DNA of 36,853 nucleotides from UBA11891 sp003533785 (GCA_949511625.1 CATFEX010000026.1:1-36853), one strand, 5' to 3'; numbered from the stretch's first letter, positions 1 to 8,843 are shown. Translations and numbers: made by a program. Notes: generated from the letters alone by a model not told the origin.

Positions 1-2
1 AA

Positions 3-377
3 AACAGAGCCCAATCCGAAATTGCTTCGCTAATTTTTGGCTATATGGAACAAAAGTTGCTTCGAACTTCGGTGCAACAAATGCAATATAATATGATGAA
101 TACTTTCTTTGATTTGGGGGAGGCTTCATCGGACCGAGCGATCTCTGGCAATCATTTATTTTCATCCCAAACAGAAGCCTTTTTCATTCCCAAAACCATA
201 AAAAAAGAGTTGAAGCTGTTGATGCATAAAAAAATAGAATCAAAACCGAGTGCACAAATATTGAAGCTGCAGCATCAACGTTTAAATACCATCTTGATTT
301 GGTTCTTAACCTCAGAATCGAAAAGCAAGCTCTATTTAATACCTCTCGACCCCAATAGGCAATCGCTCCCAAATTGA
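3..377 (+). CDS. C-terminal part of an unrecognised protein (cut by window edge)
   Basis: The frame is open from the first bases of the window to a TGA at 375-377, so this is most likely the last ~125 residues of a gene that starts to the left. A Met at base 45 could serve as a start, but readable codons precede it. The peptide is helix-rich, with a lysine-rich middle and a hydrophobic stretch (NTILIWFLTS) near the end. I recognise no family. It converges on the flavin oxidoreductase gene, with about 53 bases between the two stops. Whether it is coding rests only on the open frame and plausible composition. Confidence 0.45.
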   Translation, partial: NRAQSEIASLIFGYMEQKLLRTSVQQMQYNMMNTFFDLGEASSDRAISGNHLFSSQTEAFFIPKTIKKELKLLMHKKIESKPSAQILKLQHQRLNTILIWFLTSESKSKLYLIPLDPNRQSLPN

Positions 378-430
378 AGAGACAATTATCGACATCTTCT
401 CGGAAGTGGGGAGGGCAAAGGAGGCTCGTC

Positions 431-1471
431 CTAAGACAGCATTTCTCTCACCAAGGGTTTCACCTCATTGGCAATCCGTTCAAAAGAGCGCATCAATTGT
501 TCGTGGGTGAGTCCAGCATTGTCCATTTGAAAAGTAAAGCGAGAGAGTCCGCCCAACGCTTGGCTGTGACGTACTATTTTTTCAGCCACTTCTTCGGCAC
601 CCCCAACGAGCAATGCTCCCAAAGGACCGTTTTGAGCATCGAAGCGGCCTCGTGTGACCGGAGGCCAACCGCGTTCTTTACCAATACGGGTAAAGGTATC
701 CGAATAGCCTGGAAAATAATCTGCTACGGCATCTTCTTTGCTTTCAGCCACATAGCCAAGGGAATGAATTCCTACTCGCAGCTTGGCGGCAGCGTGTCCC
801 GCTTCGGCTGCAGCTTTGCGATAGAGATCGACCAATGGGGCAAAGCGATGGGTTTCTCCTCCAATAATGGCAATCATTAGTGGGAGTCCAAGCTGCCCAG
901 CACGAATAAAAGAAGCCGGTGTTCCACCCACACCCAGCCAGATGGGTAACTGTTTTTGATACGGACGCGGAGTTATTTTTTGGGCTCGCAAAGCCGGACG
1001 AAACTGCCCCTCCCAAGTTACTATTTCCTGATCGCGAATCTTAAGGAGTAAGTCCAGCTTTTCAGCAAATAAAGCGTCGTAATCGGCAAAGTCGTAGCCA
1101 AACAATGGAAAAGATTCAGAAAAAGAACCACGGCCCACGACCATCCCAGCTCGGCCATGACTGATCAAATCCAAGCTCGCATAATTCTGGAAAACCCGAA
1201 CTGGATCGGCCGCACTCAGAACCGCTACCGCACTGGTAAGTTTGATGCGCTGGGTCCGTGCAGCCGCAGCAGCCAAAAGGACGTGTGGGGCAGAATCCAA
1301 AAATTCATCACGGTGGTGCTCCCCAATCCCAAAGACATCCAAGCCCACACGATCTGCATGTTCGATACGCTCCAAGAGTTCTTCGACAGAACGCACCCGA
1401 TCAGCAGCAGTGGGCAAGCCTTGTCGAATATCTACCCCAGCAAAACTATCAATACCAATTTCCATAGACAT
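431..1471 (-). CDS. LLM-class (luciferase-like) flavin-dependent oxidoreductase
   Basis: The 346-residue length fits a single-domain bacterial luciferase-like monooxygenase, a TIM barrel that uses reduced flavin (FMNH2 or F420-type). Visible landmarks are GIGEHHRDEF (~residues 49-58), the family's EHH segment near the flavin pocket; TSAVAVLSAADPVRVFQ (~78-95), the usual strand and helix after it; GRAGMVVGRGSF (~107-118); and LPIWLGVGGTP (~174-184). Substrate cannot be told. Start is ATG at 1471, with a second ATG two codons later. Base composition is unusual: three 60-base lines I counted are 60-63% GC, against about 33% in a line of the etfA gene. The protein is very rich in Ala and Arg, so recent acquisition is possible. 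It stands alone on its strand. Confidence 0.9.
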   Translation of the reverse strand: MSMEIGIDSFAGVDIRQGLPTAADRVRSVEELLERIEHADRVGLDVFGIGEHHRDEFLDSAPHVLLAAAAARTQRIKLTSAVAVLSAADPVRVFQNYASLDLISHGRAGMVVGRGSFSESFPLFGYDFADYDALFAEKLDLLLKIRDQEIVTWEGQFRPALRAQKITPRPYQKQLPIWLGVGGTPASFIRAGQLGLPLMIAIIGGETHRFAPLVDLYRKAAAEAGHAAAKLRVGIHSLGYVAESKEDAVADYFPGYSDTFTRIGKERGWPPVTRGRFDAQNGPLGALLVGGAEEVAEKIVRHSQALGGLSRFTFQMDNAGLTHEQLMRSFERIANEVKPLVREMLS

Positions 1472-1574
1472 ATAAAATAGTGCGGGAAAGGTAATGAGTC
1501 TGTGAAAAAAAACAGTACAATAGTTAATTACTTTTAGCGCTCACGGTTTCTCTCTCTTCCAATTTCTTGTATCA

Positions 1575-2162
1575 TTGAAACAGATAAATACCTATATTTT
1601 GTTTGGTCGAATTTCTTTTTTACTTGGGATCGTATTAACTGTGCTAGGCTGTTCCAAAAAATTGGAAAATGATGTGAGTGCCCTACAAGAACAGTTGCAA
1701 ATGCTTACAACCGAAATAGCCACGATACAAGATTCCAACGAAGAATTGGATGGAATTGTAGAAGAACTTCAAAGTGCCAATACCAACTTTGAAGCATTAT
1801 ACAGCAGCGATTTTATCGGCTGCTGGTATACCCTCAATTCGGCTCTGCAAGGAGCCCCAACAGAGATTCAAATCTATCCAGGAGGAGTGGGTTCTTTAGA
1901 TTTTGGAGGCGGCACCTACCAAGTTTTTTCTTGGAGTGAAATCGACGGAGTCACCACCTTGCATTTTGGAGACATTCTCTATTGCAGTTGTTTTGGTGTC
2001 GATTATAATTTTATTATGGACTCTGCCCAAATTCTTTATGGCGAGATGTTTGATCGAGACCATACCCTGGTCTTGGAAACCACCGAAAACCAAACTGATT
2101 ATTTTGAACTCACCGATTGGAATGATTTTACCCTTACCTTTGATCGGTGCATTGTCAACTAA
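1575..2162 (+). CDS. Predicted coiled-coil lipoprotein, unknown function
   Basis: A 195-residue protein with an N-terminal hydrophobic stretch ending in a lipobox (TVLGC, Cys26), so it is probably lipidated and exported. Residues ~28-70 form a heptad-like coiled coil (LENDVSALQEQLQMLTTEIA). The rest is rich in aromatic and acidic residues with several Cys (CWY, CSCFG, RCIVN), suggesting a small beta-rich domain, perhaps disulphide-bonded. The apparent start is TTG at 1575; the frame holds no ATG back to an in-frame stop at 1521, so a non-ATG start is needed. It lies 3 bases ahead of the CAP-domain lipoprotein, so the two are probably co-transcribed. I do not recognise the family. Confidence 0.75.
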   Translation: MKQINTYILFGRISFLLGIVLTVLGCSKKLENDVSALQEQLQMLTTEIATIQDSNEELDGIVEELQSANTNFEALYSSDFIGCWYTLNSALQGAPTEIQIYPGGVGSLDFGGGTYQVFSWSEIDGVTTLHFGDILYCSCFGVDYNFIMDSAQILYGEMFDRDHTLVLETTENQTDYFELTDWNDFTLTFDRCIVN

Positions 2163-2165
2163 CCC

Positions 2166-2702
2166 ATGCCCATGAGAGAAATGATATTTCTATTCAGTTT
2201 TTTTGCTTTGATCCATTGCTCTAAAGAGTCCAAAGACGTTGCCAGCGAATTCGCCCTAACCGAAGAAGACAAAGCCGCTGCTTTGCAGGTTCATAACAAC
2301 GCCCGAACCGACGTGGGGGTTCCTCCACTAACGTGGTCCGAAGCCTTGGCTAATGACGCCGCTGCATGGGCAAAAAACATGGCATCTAGAGAACAAATGT
2401 ATCACTCCCAAAATAACAGTAGAGAAGGGCAGGGAGAAAACCTATACATGACCACAGCCACCGACCGAGAGCATTCCGGACGCAACGCTTCTCAAGCGTG
2501 GTATGAGGAGATACAACTCTATACCTATGCCCCTATCAATTCGGGTGCCAATGATTTTGCCGCCATTGGACACTACACCCAAATGGTGTGGAAAAACACG
2601 ACCGAAGTTGGAATGGCCTTGGCCGTCTCCGAATCTGGAGCGACCTATGTGGTGGCACGCTACAGTCCACCAGGTAACTTTATAGGAGAAAGACCCTATT
2701 AA
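2166..2702 (+). CDS. CAP/SCP-domain (PR-1-like) lipoprotein
   Basis: A 178-residue protein with a short signal peptide and lipobox (ALIHC, Cys18), then one CAP domain from ~residue 30 to the end. Family signatures are present: HNNAR (~43-47), GENLY (~90-94), GHYTQMVWKNT (~135-145) and the terminal YSPPGN (~167-171). His80, Glu91, Glu115 and His136 probably form the conserved cavity. CAP proteins are exported; bacterial members are mostly of unknown function, with proposals including lipid binding and cell-wall interaction. Starts at ATG 2166 or ATG 2172. It follows the coiled-coil lipoprotein by 3 bases and is followed by a hairpin terminator shared with the carbonic anhydrase gene. Confidence 0.92.
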   Translation: MPMREMIFLFSFFALIHCSKESKDVASEFALTEEDKAAALQVHNNARTDVGVPPLTWSEALANDAAAWAKNMASREQMYHSQNNSREGQGENLYMTTATDREHSGRNASQAWYEEIQLYTYAPINSGANDFAAIGHYTQMVWKNTTEVGMALAVSESGATYVVARYSPPGNFIGERPY

Positions 2703-2703
2703 A

Positions 2704-2726
2704 AAGCCCTTCGAATGGAAGGGCTT
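2704..2726. terminator. Bidirectional hairpin terminator
   Basis: A perfect 9-bp stem, AAGCCCTTC (2704-2712) with GAAGGGCTT (2718-2726), closes a 5-base loop between two convergent genes. Read on the minus strand it is followed at once by TTTTT, so it best fits termination of the carbonic anhydrase transcript. On the plus strand the T-tract is weak. Confidence 0.8.
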
Positions 2727-2734
2727 GTCATGCT

Positions 2735-3352
2735 TTACAGAAAACTAACCTTTCCAGAGCCTACATCGTAGATGGCCCCGACGATGTCAATCTCCCCAGC
2801 TTCAAATAAGGTGCTCAATACTGTACTTTTTTTCTTGATATTGGCCACGGTATCATGTACATTCTTTTCGGTGACTCTGTCCACAAATTCCTTGTTTTTT
2901 GAAGAACGATCTCCTTCATAGGCCACACTGTCCAACACCGGATCAAAGTTCTTGAGCAGGCTAGTTAGATTACCGAGCTCCACCCGATCGCAAGCGCCCT
3001 TGATAGCTCCACACGAAGTATGTCCAAGGACAACAATCAACTTAGAACCTGCTACTTGACAAGCAAATTCCATACTACCAAGAATATCTGTATTGACAAA
3101 ATTTCCCGCAATTCGGACATTGAATATATCACCAATTCCTTGGTCAAAAACCAACTCGGAGGGGACTCGGGAGTCTATACATCCAAGGACGCAGGCAAAG
3201 GGATATTGACCGCTTTGAGTGTCGGATACTTGATCCAACAGGTTGCGTCCCACCGCTTGGTTGGTCAAAAAACGTTCGTTGCCCTTTTTAAGTAGCGTCA
3301 ATGCATCGGTGGGGCTTATTTGGTCTTGATCTGTTTTTGTAAATGCTCTCAT
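2735..3352 (-). CDS. Beta-class carbonic anhydrase
   Basis: Interconverts CO2 and bicarbonate in the cytoplasm; no signal peptide is seen. The 205-residue length suits the beta class. The zinc ligands and catalytic dyad are all visible: Cys58-x-Asp60-x-Arg62 (GCIDSRVPSE) and His111-x2-Cys114 (GHTSCGAIKGA). The segment DIFNVRIAGN (~75-84) is also a family hallmark. It lies 55 bases downstream of the SulP transporter on the same strand, which suggests joint handling of bicarbonate. A hairpin with a T-run follows its stop codon. Confidence 0.96.
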   Translation of the reverse strand: MRAFTKTDQDQISPTDALTLLKKGNERFLTNQAVGRNLLDQVSDTQSGQYPFACVLGCIDSRVPSELVFDQGIGDIFNVRIAGNFVNTDILGSMEFACQVAGSKLIVVLGHTSCGAIKGACDRVELGNLTSLLKNFDPVLDSVAYEGDRSSKNKEFVDRVTEKNVHDTVANIKKKSTVLSTLFEAGEIDIVGAIYDVGSGKVSFL

Positions 3353-3407
3353 AATTTTTGGGTTTTGTTGCTTTTTAAAGCGATTAATTTTTAACTAAAG
3401 TGGCCCA

Positions 3408-4997
3408 CTAGGCTGTTTTGCGAGTGGGATTAAAAAAGGTCGTGAAACTCGAAGGGTTCTCTGTAGTTCCTTTTTCCGATATAAGGGTGATGGTAATATC
3501 GTCGAGGCGAGCACGTTCGAGAAAATCTTCCAAGATTTCTACAATGTCGTTGTCTAAGTAACGCGTCCGACGCACATCAATTTGCAAAGACGTTCCGTCG
3601 GGAATAGCATTGAGTTCGTTGAGGATAGCACCTTTATTAATGAAGGTTACCTCTTCTGCCAAAGTTATTTTGATAGAGGTGATAGACTCTCCTGATTTTT
3701 CAAGATGCAAGAAATGCGAATTCTGATAACTTTTAATTAAAATAATTGCAATTCCAACAATGAGTCCAAGGCCTATTCCAACCAAAAGATCGGTAAAGAC
3801 AATCCCCAAAATTGTAATAAAATAGGGAACGTATTGCTTCCATCCCAGGGCAATCATCTTCTTAAATGTGGTGGGGTTCGCCAGTTTGTATCCCACAATA
3901 AAAAGGACGGCTGCCAATACAGAAAGAGGGATTTTGTTGAGCAACTGGGGAATAGACACCACCGATACCAATAAAAATATCCCGTGAATGATTGCGGAGA
4001 ATTTGGACCGCCCGCCCGACTGGATGTTAGCCGAACTACGAACAATCACCTGGGTGACAGGAAGGCCGCCAATGAGGCCAGAGCAAATATTCCCTACACC
4101 TTGTGCCAGAAGCTCACGGTTCGTGGGAGTGACCCGTTTATAAGGATCCAATTTGTCTGAGGCTTCTACACACAAGAGCGTCTCCAAACTTGCCACTAAA
4201 GCGATGGTGAATGCCGTTATCCAAATCTCAGCTTCTCCAATCATCGAAAAATTGGGAAAGGTGAACTGTCCTAAAAAGGAACTCATGTCCTCAGGAATGG
4301 GCACTTTAACCAGATTATTTTCTGCAATACTCCAAGAGGTATTGTTGGCCGTTAGCTCGTAATAGATAATTCCAACAACAACGGCTACTAAAGGCCCTTG
4401 AATCAGTTGAAAAATACGGGCTTTGGAGGCCAAAACTTGACTCCAGAGAAGTAGAATTCCCATAGATATCAGTGCGATCAGTGTGGCTCCTGGGCTGATG
4501 TATTGAAGCGCTGTAGAAATCCCAGTAAAGGTATTGGAACCGTCCGATTGCAAAAAAGAAAAATCGGCCTCGGGTACTTGGTAGCCAAAAAATACAGGGA
4601 TTTGTTTTAGAATAATGATTAATCCTATTCCCGATAGCATACCCTTGATGACCGAAGAAGGGAAGTAGTAACCTATAATACCAGCCTTTAATAGACCAAA
4701 AACAAATTGAATACAACCGCCAAGCACCACGGCCAAAAGGAAGTTTTTAAACCCGCCAAGGGTTCCGATCGCTGTGAGAACAATTGCAGCCAATCCAGCA
4801 GCAGGGCCACTCACTCCAATTTGTGAGCCACTTAAAGCGCCCACTAGGATCCCTCCCACTATGCCAGCAATAAGGCCAGAAAATAAGGGAGCGCCACTAG
4901 CCAAGGCAATTCCCAAACACAACGGAAGGGCGACAAAAAAGACCACGATACTCGCGGGTAAATCGGCTTTAAAATTTTGAATAAATGATGATTTCAT
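3408..4997 (-). CDS. SulP-family anion transporter with STAS domain (probable bicarbonate transporter)
   Basis: The 529 residues match SulP transporters. The membrane part (~1-420) opens with the usual DLPASIVVFFVALPLCLGIA-type segment and contains SGPAAGLAA (~64-72) and GLIGGLPVTQVIVRSSAN (~310-328), family-conserved regions of the anion path. The last ~105 residues form a STAS domain (LQIDVRRTRYLDNDIVEIL). SulP proteins carry sulphate, bicarbonate or organic anions. The neighbouring carbonic anhydrase points to bicarbonate, as in BicA-type systems; this is inference from context. A small acidic membrane protein is encoded upstream on the same strand, 80 bases away. Confidence 0.93.
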   Translation of the reverse strand: MKSSFIQNFKADLPASIVVFFVALPLCLGIALASGAPLFSGLIAGIVGGILVGALSGSQIGVSGPAAGLAAIVLTAIGTLGGFKNFLLAVVLGGCIQFVFGLLKAGIIGYYFPSSVIKGMLSGIGLIIILKQIPVFFGYQVPEADFSFLQSDGSNTFTGISTALQYISPGATLIALISMGILLLWSQVLASKARIFQLIQGPLVAVVVGIIYYELTANNTSWSIAENNLVKVPIPEDMSSFLGQFTFPNFSMIGEAEIWITAFTIALVASLETLLCVEASDKLDPYKRVTPTNRELLAQGVGNICSGLIGGLPVTQVIVRSSANIQSGGRSKFSAIIHGIFLLVSVVSIPQLLNKIPLSVLAAVLFIVGYKLANPTTFKKMIALGWKQYVPYFITILGIVFTDLLVGIGLGLIVGIAIILIKSYQNSHFLHLEKSGESITSIKITLAEEVTFINKGAILNELNAIPDGTSLQIDVRRTRYLDNDIVEILEDFLERARLDDITITLISEKGTTENPSSFTTFFNPTRKTA

Positions 4998-5011
4998 ATG
5001 AAGTAGTTTTT

Positions 5012-5029
5012 ACTTCCACAATAGGAAGT
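5012..5029 (-). other. Short inverted repeat in the leader of the SulP gene
   Basis: ACTTCC (5012-5017) and GGAAGT (5024-5029) form a 6-bp stem with a 6-base loop, 15 bases before the SulP start codon and after the stop of the upstream small gene. In RNA it could tune expression within the operon. It may equally be chance in an AT-rich gap. Confidence 0.3.
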
Positions 5030-5077
5030 GAAATAATAAATAGTGATGTATACTTGTAAAGGTGGTGGTTGAGAGAT

Positions 5078-5377
5078 TTAACTCAATTCAGGAGGGGGTA
5101 AATGAATTTCTTCGTGAATGATGTGGGCTCGTTGGAGCGCTTCTTTATGCATGATCGAATGGGCATAAATGGAAAGCGCATCATAAAATCTTGGGATAAT
5201 TTTATCTACATCTTCTATTTCCTTTTCACTGTCTTCGGATTCAGACTCGGAATCCCAATCCAATGACAAAGTGATCTCGTTGGGGGCAGTATCGGTATGG
5301 AGACGCTCTACTGTACTCACAATAATCACGGCTCCGAAAAGAGATAAAAATAGTATGGCAATATAATGCTGCTTCAT
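5078..5377 (-). CDS. Small membrane-anchored acidic protein upstream of SulP
   Basis: 99 residues from ATG at 5377; a GTG 21 bases earlier is less likely. Residues ~5-23 form one hydrophobic helix (signal anchor or uncleaved signal). It is followed by a very acidic run (DWDSESESEDSEKEIEDVD, ~40-58), a helical part (~60-91) with several His residues (IMHKEALQRAHIIHEEIH), and a proline-rich end (PPPELS). I recognise no family. It is probably the first gene of a unit with the SulP transporter and carbonic anhydrase, so it could be an accessory or regulator of that transport. This rests only on position. Confidence 0.7.
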   Translation of the reverse strand: MKQHYIAILFLSLFGAVIIVSTVERLHTDTAPNEITLSLDWDSESESEDSEKEIEDVDKIIPRFYDALSIYAHSIMHKEALQRAHIIHEEIHLPPPELS

Positions 5378-5431
5378 CTTCTTAATCAAACACCACACTC
5401 AAGAGTGCTTTGTTCTTTTTTCAACTTTTTA

Positions 5432-5439
5432 CAAATATA
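5432..5439 (-). promoter_or_regulatory. -7 promoter element (TATATTTG) for the SulP/carbonic anhydrase unit
   Basis: The minus strand reads TATATTTG, an exact match to the Bacteroidota sigma-A -7 consensus TAnnTTTG, about 55 bases before the ATG at 5377. No convincing -33 TTTG sits at the usual spacing, so this is a partial match. Confidence 0.5.
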
Positions 5440-5520
5440 GAAAAATGAACAAACGTAACGACTCAGGCGAGATTGGGTTGTGTTAAGAAAAAAACAATTC
5501 TACCTTTTCAGCGCTCTTTT

Positions 5521-8500
5521 TCAAGGTTGACTGGAACTCAAGACTCCCATCCCGTATTGAAAACAGGCTGCATTGAAGGCGGGAATTTTATCTTTTTGAA
5601 ACGTTTCGCCCTCCTTTTTCAACTCTTTCCATTGCTGGTTCAATACCGTAACTCTGCTTCTTGCTCCTTGAGTGAGCCTAGGGGTATCACTGTCCACTTG
5701 ATTGAGTAGGGTGAGATAATGCGCCGTAAATCCATTTTCATAATTCTCCACATCGTCATATGCTTTTGCTAATCGCTGCACCATTTTAGCATCCCACACC
5801 TTCATCTCATTCAATAATTCTTTGCCTTTGGAATAGAGAGCGGTGTAACCTTCTTCATTCAGCCTTTTCAATAGTTGGCCGAGTCGCTTTTGATTCTTGT
5901 AGAGGGCATTGGTCATTCTCGTCATTTCTATAAAATTGGCTTCCCCCAAACTCATAAATTCATCATAGGCGCTGTATTCTTCATGTGACATGCGATGAAC
6001 TGGGTTTGGGATTATTTCAGTTTGTGTGCTTAACGATTGATTGCCTTGGGTCAATTTAAGTGTATAGGTTCCAGGGACGGCTTTTCGCCCCGAATAGCTG
6101 CCTTCAATGTATACCTTGGGGGATCCTGGCAATCCTTCGTGCCTCAGGTCCCAAACGAAACGATTGAGTCCTTTGCGATGCATTAATGTTTTTTTTCTAG
6201 AAGGACCTCCTTCATAACTACTATAGTTGACCTCTTTGATTGATGAAAATTCATTCACCAAAGTACCTTGGCTATCAAAAATTTCTAAGTGAATGGGCTG
6301 GTTTGATTCCCCTTGGGGTAATTCGTAATAAATAACCATTCCCGAAGCGGGGTTCACCCCTTCAAAAGTGCCTTTCCCAGTCGGAGAATTGGAATTCATA
6401 GAACTAGACCAATGTGCCCAGTATGCTGGATTCACCTCATATATTTTGAAGTCGTCCGAGGCTTGGGGTTCTAGTTGTCGAAGGATTTCTAGATCATCTA
6501 AAATCCAAAAAGACCGACCCTGTGTGGCAACCACTAAGTCATCATGAGCAATTTTCAAGTCGGTAATAGGCGTTTTTGGTAAATTCAATTGGAGCGGAGT
6601 CCATTGGTCCCCTCCGTCCCAAGAGGCATACACGCCATACACTGTTCCCGCAAACAATAGATTTTCCCTTTGGTGATCCTCTCGAATCACTTTAGTGTAG
6701 GCCCCTTGGGGGAGGGTTTTGGAAATGAGTTTCCAACTTTTTCCATAATTATTGCTTTTATATAAGGATGGGGTAAAGTCATTGAACTTGTAGCGTGTGG
6801 CTGCCAAGTAGACTGTTGCTGGATCGTGTGGGGAGACTTCAATACTATTAACAAGTGTCTCTCCCAATCCTTTGGGGGTAATGTTTTGCCACTGGACCCC
6901 ATTATCTCGAGTGAGATATACCAGTCCATCGTCACTTCCGGTGTAGAAAACACCCGCTTCATGGGGGGATTCGACCATATAACTTATGGTACCATAATTT
7001 TCAGCTCCCACCGCCTCATTGGTGAGTGGGCCACCCCCTTTACCTTGTTTGGCATCTTGATGTGTAGTGAGATTCGGAGAAATCACCTCCCAACTGAGTC
7101 CTTCATCTTGGGTTCGAAGTACATACTGGGCACAGTGATAGTAGGTGTTTTCTTGGTGCTGGGATCGTATAACAGGGGCATTCCAATTAAAAAGGTATTT
7201 CATATCCCGCGCCGCCAGTCCCAGATACAAATTGGGCTCAATCATGACTTCGGTACTTTCAAAGGAAGCTACGTCCAAGATTTCAATTGTTCCCAAATAG
7301 CTCCCACCCATCACTTGGGTTGGGTTGTTCGGATCGAACGCTAAAAAAGCGCTTTCCCCTCCTGCTGAGGGGGTCCAATCCCTTACACCAATGCTGCTAC
7401 TTCCAATGCCAATGCTAGCAATTTTGACCGATGTATTGTCTTGCTGCCCTCCATAGAGGTTGTAGGGGAATAGATTATCGGTCGCCACTCGATAGAACTG
7501 TGCTGTAGGGAGATGATCAATTCGCGACCAGTGCTTGCCTGCATCAAAAGTAATTTCCGAACCCCCATCGCTAGTTAGAATCATATTGGACGAGTTATCA
7601 GGGTTGATCCACAGGTCGTGGTAGTCTCCATGAGCGCTTGGAATCTCTTTCCAACTTTGGCCCGCATCGGAAGATTTATAGGTAGAAGCACTCATTACAT
7701 AGACAATATTCTCATCATCGGGGTCGAGTGCAAGCTCTATATAATACCAAGCCCGTTGTATGAGTCGATGATCACCACTGGTCCTGGTCCAACTGCTTCC
7801 CGCGTTTCGAGAAACAAATAGGCCCCCTTTTTCTTGGGCTGAATCACTTTCAATTAGAGCAAATACCGTTTGTGAATTGGCAGGAGAAACGGCAATCGCC
7901 ATTTTTCCTTTTTCTTTGGGAAGCCCTTGGTGTATGGTTTTCCAACTCTGGCCACCATCGATTGATTTGTACAAGCCACTCCCCACTCCTCCGGAAACCA
8001 CCTTCCAAGGTTTTCGAATGTGTTCCCACAGGGCCGCGTAAAGAATATCAGGATTGTTTTTGTCTATAGACAATTCACTCGCCCCTGAAAGGGTGTTGAT
8101 ATACAAGGTTTTTTTCCAACTTTTTCCCCCGTCGGTGGATTTGTATATTCCTCGGTCTATAGACGGACCGTGTAATGCTCCTTGTGCAGCTACCCAGAGT
8201 ATTTCTGGATTGCTAGGGTGGACCACGATCCGAGATATATGTTGTGTTTTTTCCAATCCAAGATGCACCCACGTTTTACCTGCATCGTTAGATTTATACA
8301 CGCCATCACCATGAGAGGTCATGACCCCTCTGGGAGCGTGTTCTCCCATTCCAACGTATACGATATTCGGATTGCTTTCTGAAACTGCTATGGCTCCAAC
8401 AGACCCCATTTGAAAATACCCATCAGATATGTTTTCCCAATGTTGGCCGGCATCGATGGTTTTCCAAACACCACCACCAGTGGTTCCCATATAATAGGTC

Positions 8501-8661
8501 ATTGGATCTCCAACAACCCCTGTTCCTGCATTGGCACGCCCACCCCGAAAGGGTCCAATATTTCGATATTGTAAGGGTTTTATCCTTTCAGAAAATTGCT
8601 GTGCATATCCTCCTATTGTTCCTACGATTAAGATCGCTCCAATAATTAACCCTTTTCTCAT
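5521..8661 (-). CDS. Secreted Asp-box/VPS10-type beta-propeller protein
   Basis: 1046 residues with a cleavable signal peptide (MRKGLIIGAILIVGTIGGYAQ). I count eleven Asp-box motifs of the type S/T-x-D-x-G-x-x-W, e.g. KTIDAGQHW, KSNDAGKTW, KSTDGGKSW, KSIDGGQSW, KSSDAGQSW, RTQDEGLSW and LTRDNGVQW. They are spread over ~residues 65-700, as in sortilin/VPS10-like double propellers. A beta-sandwich-like segment follows (~780-900, GMVIYYELPQGE), then a helical C-terminus. Such proteins are often annotated as glycosyl hydrolases, but I see no catalytic residues that prove this. It is probably periplasmic or surface-exposed and involved in binding or processing polymers. It stands alone, with a good promoter upstream. 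Confidence 0.9.
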   Translation of the reverse strand: MRKGLIIGAILIVGTIGGYAQQFSERIKPLQYRNIGPFRGGRANAGTGVVGDPMTYYMGTTGGGVWKTIDAGQHWENISDGYFQMGSVGAIAVSESNPNIVYVGMGEHAPRGVMTSHGDGVYKSNDAGKTWVHLGLEKTQHISRIVVHPSNPEILWVAAQGALHGPSIDRGIYKSTDGGKSWKKTLYINTLSGASELSIDKNNPDILYAALWEHIRKPWKVVSGGVGSGLYKSIDGGQSWKTIHQGLPKEKGKMAIAVSPANSQTVFALIESDSAQEKGGLFVSRNAGSSWTRTSGDHRLIQRAWYYIELALDPDDENIVYVMSASTYKSSDAGQSWKEIPSAHGDYHDLWINPDNSSNMILTSDGGSEITFDAGKHWSRIDHLPTAQFYRVATDNLFPYNLYGGQQDNTSVKIASIGIGSSSIGVRDWTPSAGGESAFLAFDPNNPTQVMGGSYLGTIEILDVASFESTEVMIEPNLYLGLAARDMKYLFNWNAPVIRSQHQENTYYHCAQYVLRTQDEGLSWEVISPNLTTHQDAKQGKGGGPLTNEAVGAENYGTISYMVESPHEAGVFYTGSDDGLVYLTRDNGVQWQNITPKGLGETLVNSIEVSPHDPATVYLAATRYKFNDFTPSLYKSNNYGKSWKLISKTLPQGAYTKVIREDHQRENLLFAGTVYGVYASWDGGDQWTPLQLNLPKTPITDLKIAHDDLVVATQGRSFWILDDLEILRQLEPQASDDFKIYEVNPAYWAHWSSSMNSNSPTGKGTFEGVNPASGMVIYYELPQGESNQPIHLEIFDSQGTLVNEFSSIKEVNYSSYEGGPSRKKTLMHRKGLNRFVWDLRHEGLPGSPKVYIEGSYSGRKAVPGTYTLKLTQGNQSLSTQTEIIPNPVHRMSHEEYSAYDEFMSLGEANFIEMTRMTNALYKNQKRLGQLLKRLNEEGYTALYSKGKELLNEMKVWDAKMVQRLAKAYDDVENYENGFTAHYLTLLNQVDSDTPRLTQGARSRVTVLNQQWKELKKEGETFQKDKIPAFNAACFQYGMGVLSSSQP

Positions 8662-8787
8662 ACTGAATGTTTTACCTTCTAACTCTTGATTTATGAATGC
8701 AGATCTCTCTAGATTATAATGATTTGACTACAAATAAAAAAAACCTGTGAACTAAGCGAATAAAAATAGGGGTTCTTAAAGGATTCT

Positions 8788-8817
8788 CAAAAATATACCG
8801 TTTTCATTTTATTCAAA
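8788..8817 (-). promoter_or_regulatory. Promoter for the Asp-box propeller gene
   Basis: On the minus strand a -33 TTTG (8817-8814) is followed, 18 bases on, by TATTTTTG (8795-8788). This fits the Bacteroidota pattern TTTG-N(~19)-TAnnTTTG. It would give a leader of about 120 bases before the ATG at 8661. It starts only 27 bases beyond the stop codon of the acetyltransferase gene. Confidence 0.6.
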
Positions 8818-8843
8818 GGTTTTGTCGGTAGCCACTAAGGGAT

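Noticed and set aside
374..1480. Plus-strand open frames across the flavin oxidoreductase gene
   Set aside because: They are antisense to a clear family protein, have no recognisable domain, and arise from its GC-rich codons.
5521..8661. Calling the Asp-box propeller a sialidase
   Set aside because: Asp-boxes are present, but the arginine triad and catalytic residues of sialidases are not evident and the motif count fits VPS10-like propellers better.
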